From NCBI GenBank assembly GCA_003524335.1, contig DQHV01000133.1, forward strand, positions 11,209-20,276: 9,068 bases of DNA, read 5' to 3'. The notes beneath the pieces are model-generated. The model did no database searches and had not been told where the DNA came from. It worked only from the letters and a program-made list of their open reading frames with translations. Made by a program: the position numbers and the translations under genes. This DNA comes from Candidatus Aminicenantota bacterium. Its GTDB lineage: Bacteria > Acidobacteriota > Aminicenantia > Aminicenantales > UBA8522. Shown piece after piece: positions 6,592-9,068 of the stretch; position 1 is the stretch's first letter, and every line of letters begins with the position of its first letter.

Positions 6592-7698
6592 ATGCAAAAA
6601 ATCAAGTTCCGGTTCAACGAGAGTCACGTGGATTCCTTCAACACCCCGGGTGTCTTGAATCTGATGTTCCTGGACCTTACCAATCAGTGCAATTTGAGGT
6701 GCCTGTACTGTTTCAATCAACACCTGCTCGATCTCTCTCCATCCCATATGGAAATCGCATTACTGGAAAAAATACTGCAGTCCAAGGTCACCCGGAAGGC
6801 AAAGAATTGGTTTTTTTCAGGGGGAGAGCCCCTTCGTTACCGCTACCTTGACGAAGCTTTAAGGTTGTTCCAAAAATTCGGGCACCATCCCAAGCTCGCC
6901 ACCAACGGAATAGAGTTAAAGCCCGATGTGCTCGATAAATGGGTGGAGCTTGGAGTCCAATCCGTCCAATTCTCTTTGGATACGCTCAATCCATCCGTCT
7001 TTGCTGAGCTGAACAAAGGTACGGGAAAAAACCATCGCGCTATCCTGGAAAACTTGAAGTATGCCGTCAAGTCTCCTCTGAGAGTCGTCGTTTCGAGTGT
7101 GCTGACGAAAGCCAATGCGAAGGAAATCTCCGATATCATGCGCTTTTGCTGCGATGCGGGCATCGATTCCTACACCCTCTATCCCAACGTCCCGGCAGCG
7201 AAAATCCACACGGATCTCATCGTCCCTCTGGCCCAAATGCCCGACGTGATCGACGGGCTGATCAAAGACTACCAGGAGATCTGCTCTACTCGGGTCATCG
7301 ATATGAGCATCCCGTGCATTCAATTTTCGGATGTCTATGCGAAATGGAAGGATAAGGTCGCCATTCGGCTTCACGCCTGCGGCGCAGGGCAGTACAACCT
7401 GAAGATTACGAGCGAGGGCAAAGTATCCACCTGCATCTGTCAGGATGCCCCCGAATTTATAGTCGGAGATTTACGCCTTCAGGATATCGATGAAGTTTGG
7501 GATTCCGTGGAAAACAGAGACTTTCGGTCGCTTTACCGGAAGATTCCTGAATGCCGTGTCTGCCCAATCCAAGCGGAATGCCGGGGGGGTTGCCGGAATG
7601 AAGCGTACGTTCTTGGCAGGAATGGAATTCTTTCCCTCGACCCACACTGTGAGTTTTTTAAAAGCTCAGCCTACAGGAAGGAAGGCCGAAACGTTTAA
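6592..7698 (+). CDS. Radical SAM enzyme with SPASM domain
   Basis: The 368-residue protein is a radical SAM enzyme: C33-x3-C37-x2-C40 binds the 4Fe-4S cluster that cleaves S-adenosylmethionine, and S-G-G-E-P (76-80) is the SAM-contact motif. The C-terminal part is a complete-looking SPASM domain for auxiliary iron-sulfur clusters: C263, then C281 (or C283), C321-x2-C324-x5-C330-x3-C334 and C353. SPASM enzymes mature ribosomal peptides (PqqE, mycofactocin and sactipeptide enzymes), activate sulfatases, or act on other substrates. No precursor peptide or sulfatase is seen here. There is no Shine-Dalgarno sequence before ATG 6592; the preceding bases are TTAAAACC. A UbiA-family gene follows after 48 bases, suggesting a shared product. 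Codons use more A and T than the genes upstream. The class is secure; the reaction is unknown. Confidence 0.9.
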   Translation: MQKIKFRFNESHVDSFNTPGVLNLMFLDLTNQCNLRCLYCFNQHLLDLSPSHMEIALLEKILQSKVTRKAKNWFFSGGEPLRYRYLDEALRLFQKFGHHPKLATNGIELKPDVLDKWVELGVQSVQFSLDTLNPSVFAELNKGTGKNHRAILENLKYAVKSPLRVVVSSVLTKANAKEISDIMRFCCDAGIDSYTLYPNVPAAKIHTDLIVPLAQMPDVIDGLIKDYQEICSTRVIDMSIPCIQFSDVYAKWKDKVAIRLHACGAGQYNLKITSEGKVSTCICQDAPEFIVGDLRLQDIDEVWDSVENRDFRSLYRKIPECRVCPIQAECRGGCRNEAYVLGRNGILSLDPHCEFFKSSAYRKEGRNV

Positions 7699-7743
7699 AC
7701 ATTGTTGGGGAGTCTGCCCACAGTGGCGAAAATACCCTGAATT

Positions 7744-7750
7744 GAGGTGA
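7744..7750 (+). promoter_or_regulatory. Strong ribosome binding site overlapping the UbiA start
   Basis: GAGGTGA is a full match to the core of the anti-Shine-Dalgarno complement. It contains the GTG (7747-7749) that would be the first normal start codon of the UbiA frame, and it lies 5 bases upstream of an in-frame ATT at 7756. Either GTG is used with little ribosome site of its own, or translation starts at ATT. Confidence 0.5.
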
Positions 7751-8754
7751 CATCCATTTGGAAATATGCCCTAGGCGAGATCCTCCTCGGCCAGAGGGGT
7801 ATCACCAAAATATCCCACCTCTGGCTTCCGCTGGCCACTGTTCTCCTATCCGGTTCCGTCTCTGATTTGGAAGCCGGCTTTTACGGATCTATCGGCCTCT
7901 TTTTCGTGGTCCTGTTCAAGGTCATGTTCAGCATTCAGGTCAACGACCTGTGTGATCGAAGAGAAGATAAGGCCGTTGGCAAGGAGAGGTGGATATCTCA
8001 TCTGCCTCTTCCTCTGGGGGTCTTCATTACAACGGCTTTGGCTGCGGCGGGATTCACGATCATAATCTTTGCGAGCGGATCGATTCCGGTTGCTCTCTCA
8101 TACACAGCATCGATTTTGCTCGGATTATTCTATTCGCTGCCGCCTGGGCGGTTCAAAGAAAGGGGAATCTGGGGTTTGATTGTTTATGCTTTGGCGGCAA
8201 CAACCATTTATGTTCTTGTGCCGTGGGTCTGGTTCGAATCCAGCCTATTGGTGTTGGGGTTGTTATTCTTGACTGTATTTTTGGATAAATGGGTGCAGGT
8301 CCATTTTCACCAGGTCGTCGACTATCAAGCGGATTTGAAAAATCGAACGCAGACCTATGCGGTGAAAGTCGGCCTTGCCCGCACCCGAAAGACTCTTCGA
8401 ATGGCCTCTTTGTTCGCTTCCTTTTCCATGGGGTGTCTCTTGGTTTATATAATATTTTTCGTAATGCCTTCGACCTTCCAGAAAATAGCGATCCTGGGCT
8501 TTGGGACTGCCATCATCGCCGGTTCGGGACTTTATGTCAGGACAGCGAAAAAGAAGGCAGCGCGAATATCGGATTTGGCAAGGGAACTGCCTTGGATGTA
8601 TCTCGGTTTGACGTATTTCGTGTTTGGGGTGTTTCCCCCGGTTGGCTTCCTGCTTTTGGCTTTCAAAGAACCGCTGCTGGGAATTCCGGCGGCTTTATCC
8701 GCCCTCTCTCTGCTGGGCCTATCATGGCATTCCATCCGCTATAAGTATACGTAA
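7747..8754 (+). CDS. UbiA-family membrane prenyltransferase
   Basis: This is an integral membrane enzyme with eight or nine hydrophobic segments and both Asp-rich motifs of UbiA aromatic and lipid prenyltransferases: N66-D-x2-D70-x3-D74, and D192-x3-D196 in the second half. These bind the magnesium-diphosphate of a polyprenyl donor. The Y-S-L-P-P-x-R-F-K-x-R-G segment (129-140) is also typical. At 335 residues it is slightly longer than most members (about 290-320). After the first motif the usual R-P-x-R-P is replaced by G-K-E-R-W-I-S-H-L-P, so it is not a standard UbiA, MenA or heme O synthase, and I cannot name the acceptor. Family members make prenylated quinone precursors, chlorophyll, heme O, archaeal-type ether lipids and prenyl-phospho-sugars. 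It lies between two radical SAM genes and is probably cotranscribed with them. The start is GTG 7747, or possibly ATT 7756, a difference of three residues. Confidence 0.88.
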   Translation: MTSIWKYALGEILLGQRGITKISHLWLPLATVLLSGSVSDLEAGFYGSIGLFFVVLFKVMFSIQVNDLCDRREDKAVGKERWISHLPLPLGVFITTALAAAGFTIIIFASGSIPVALSYTASILLGLFYSLPPGRFKERGIWGLIVYALAATTIYVLVPWVWFESSLLVLGLLFLTVFLDKWVQVHFHQVVDYQADLKNRTQTYAVKVGLARTRKTLRMASLFASFSMGCLLVYIIFFVMPSTFQKIAILGFGTAIIAGSGLYVRTAKKKAARISDLARELPWMYLGLTYFVFGVFPPVGFLLLAFKEPLLGIPAALSALSLLGLSWHSIRYKYT

Positions 8755-8785
8755 AAGAGGAAATGCTCCAGAAAGGGAATTCGGC

Positions 8786-9068
8786 GTGAGAATGATGAGG
8801 AACCTAAGTCCGAGTTTGAAAGAGGCTGTCAATACATTTTATAGGGCGACGCGGCTGTACAGTACCAATAGATCGCTGCGAGCTTATGCCCAAGCCGGCT
8901 CCTACATTTATCGCAAGATTAAGGGACAGGCTCCTCTGATAACCGTCACTCTCGCCCCGACATTTCGCTGTCAAGGCAACTGCGTCCATTGCTTCGCCGC
9001 CGTCAAAGGGCGTGACAGAAGCGATGAGATGTCAACGGAGGAGTTGAAGGGAGCCATCGATCAATTGA
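8786..9068 (+). CDS. Second radical SAM protein, 5' part only
   Basis: The frame is open from GTG 8786 to the window edge (94 codons), so the gene continues outside. Residues C62-x3-C66-x2-C69 in T-F-R-C-Q-G-N-C-V-H-C-F form the radical SAM cluster motif, preceded by a beta-strand (L-I-T-V-T-L-A-P) as expected for the first strand of the barrel. A further M-S-T-E-E-L segment after it is common in the family. About 60 residues precede the barrel and include a basic, probably helical stretch, so the protein has an N-terminal extension. AAAGGGA at 8772-8778 lies 7 bases before GTG 8786; ATG 8792 and 8795 are alternative starts 13 or more bases away. It follows the UbiA gene after 31 bases in the same orientation, so it is likely part of the same operon. 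C-terminal domains and function cannot be judged. Confidence 0.82.
   Translation, partial: MRMMRNLSPSLKEAVNTFYRATRLYSTNRSLRAYAQAGSYIYRKIKGQAPLITVTLAPTFRCQGNCVHCFAAVKGRDRSDEMSTEELKGAIDQL

Noticed and set aside
6592..7698. RiPP (peptide natural product) cluster around the SPASM enzyme
   Set aside because: No small precursor-like gene with Cys-, Gly- or Asp-rich core residues and a ribosome site was seen on either side. The 8-codon frame at 6557-6583 is too short. A precursor beyond the right edge cannot be excluded.
7699..7746. Possible terminator or RNA element between the SPASM and UbiA genes
   Set aside because: Only a 4-base TGGG/CCCA stem is found, with no T-tract, so the gap looks like ordinary operon spacing.

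Overview
The window is a bacterial chromosomal segment in which every recognisable gene lies on the + strand. No tRNA, rRNA, CRISPR array or insertion sequence was seen. GC content is high in the left two thirds (36 of 60 bases in 5041-5100) and clearly lower on the right (27 of 60 in 6721-6780, 29 of 60 in 8101-8160). The gene content, with an SGLT-type symporter, a RhaT-type transporter, a paralogous URO-D methyltransferase-like protein and exported multi-domain proteins, would suit a sugar-using bacterium of a group such as Acidobacteriota, Aminicenantota or Planctomycetota. That placement is a guess from gene content and composition, not a demonstrated assignment.

Layout from left to right: the 3' end of a serine hydrolase of the beta-lactamase/penicillin-binding class C family (1-522); a strong consensus-like promoter (599-628) directly upstream of a RhaT-like rhamnose/H+ symporter (639-1820); a URO-D superfamily protein of the MtaA/CmuA methyltransferase type (1863-3050), 42 bases downstream and probably cotranscribed; a GC-rich hairpin (3081-3105); a secreted cyclophilin fused to two VOC (glyoxalase-like) domains (3239-4624); a promoter candidate (4645-4673) and an SGLT-like sodium:solute symporter (4738-6546). 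The left block looks like a collection of sugar-uptake and accessory functions rather than one complete pathway: two transporters of unrelated families and no sugar isomerase, kinase or aldolase in view.

At about position 6547 composition drops and the content changes to a three-gene cassette: a radical SAM/SPASM enzyme (6592-7698), a UbiA-family membrane prenyltransferase with an unusual first Asp-rich motif region (7747-8754), and the start of a second radical SAM protein (8786 to the window edge). The close spacing (48 and 31 bases) and shared orientation suggest one operon. Two radical SAM enzymes around a UbiA prenyltransferase imply a prenylated product (lipid, quinone-like molecule or modified cofactor), but I do not recognise the pathway. 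This is the part of the window most likely to hold an undescribed system. The most relevant missing evidence lies just beyond the right edge.
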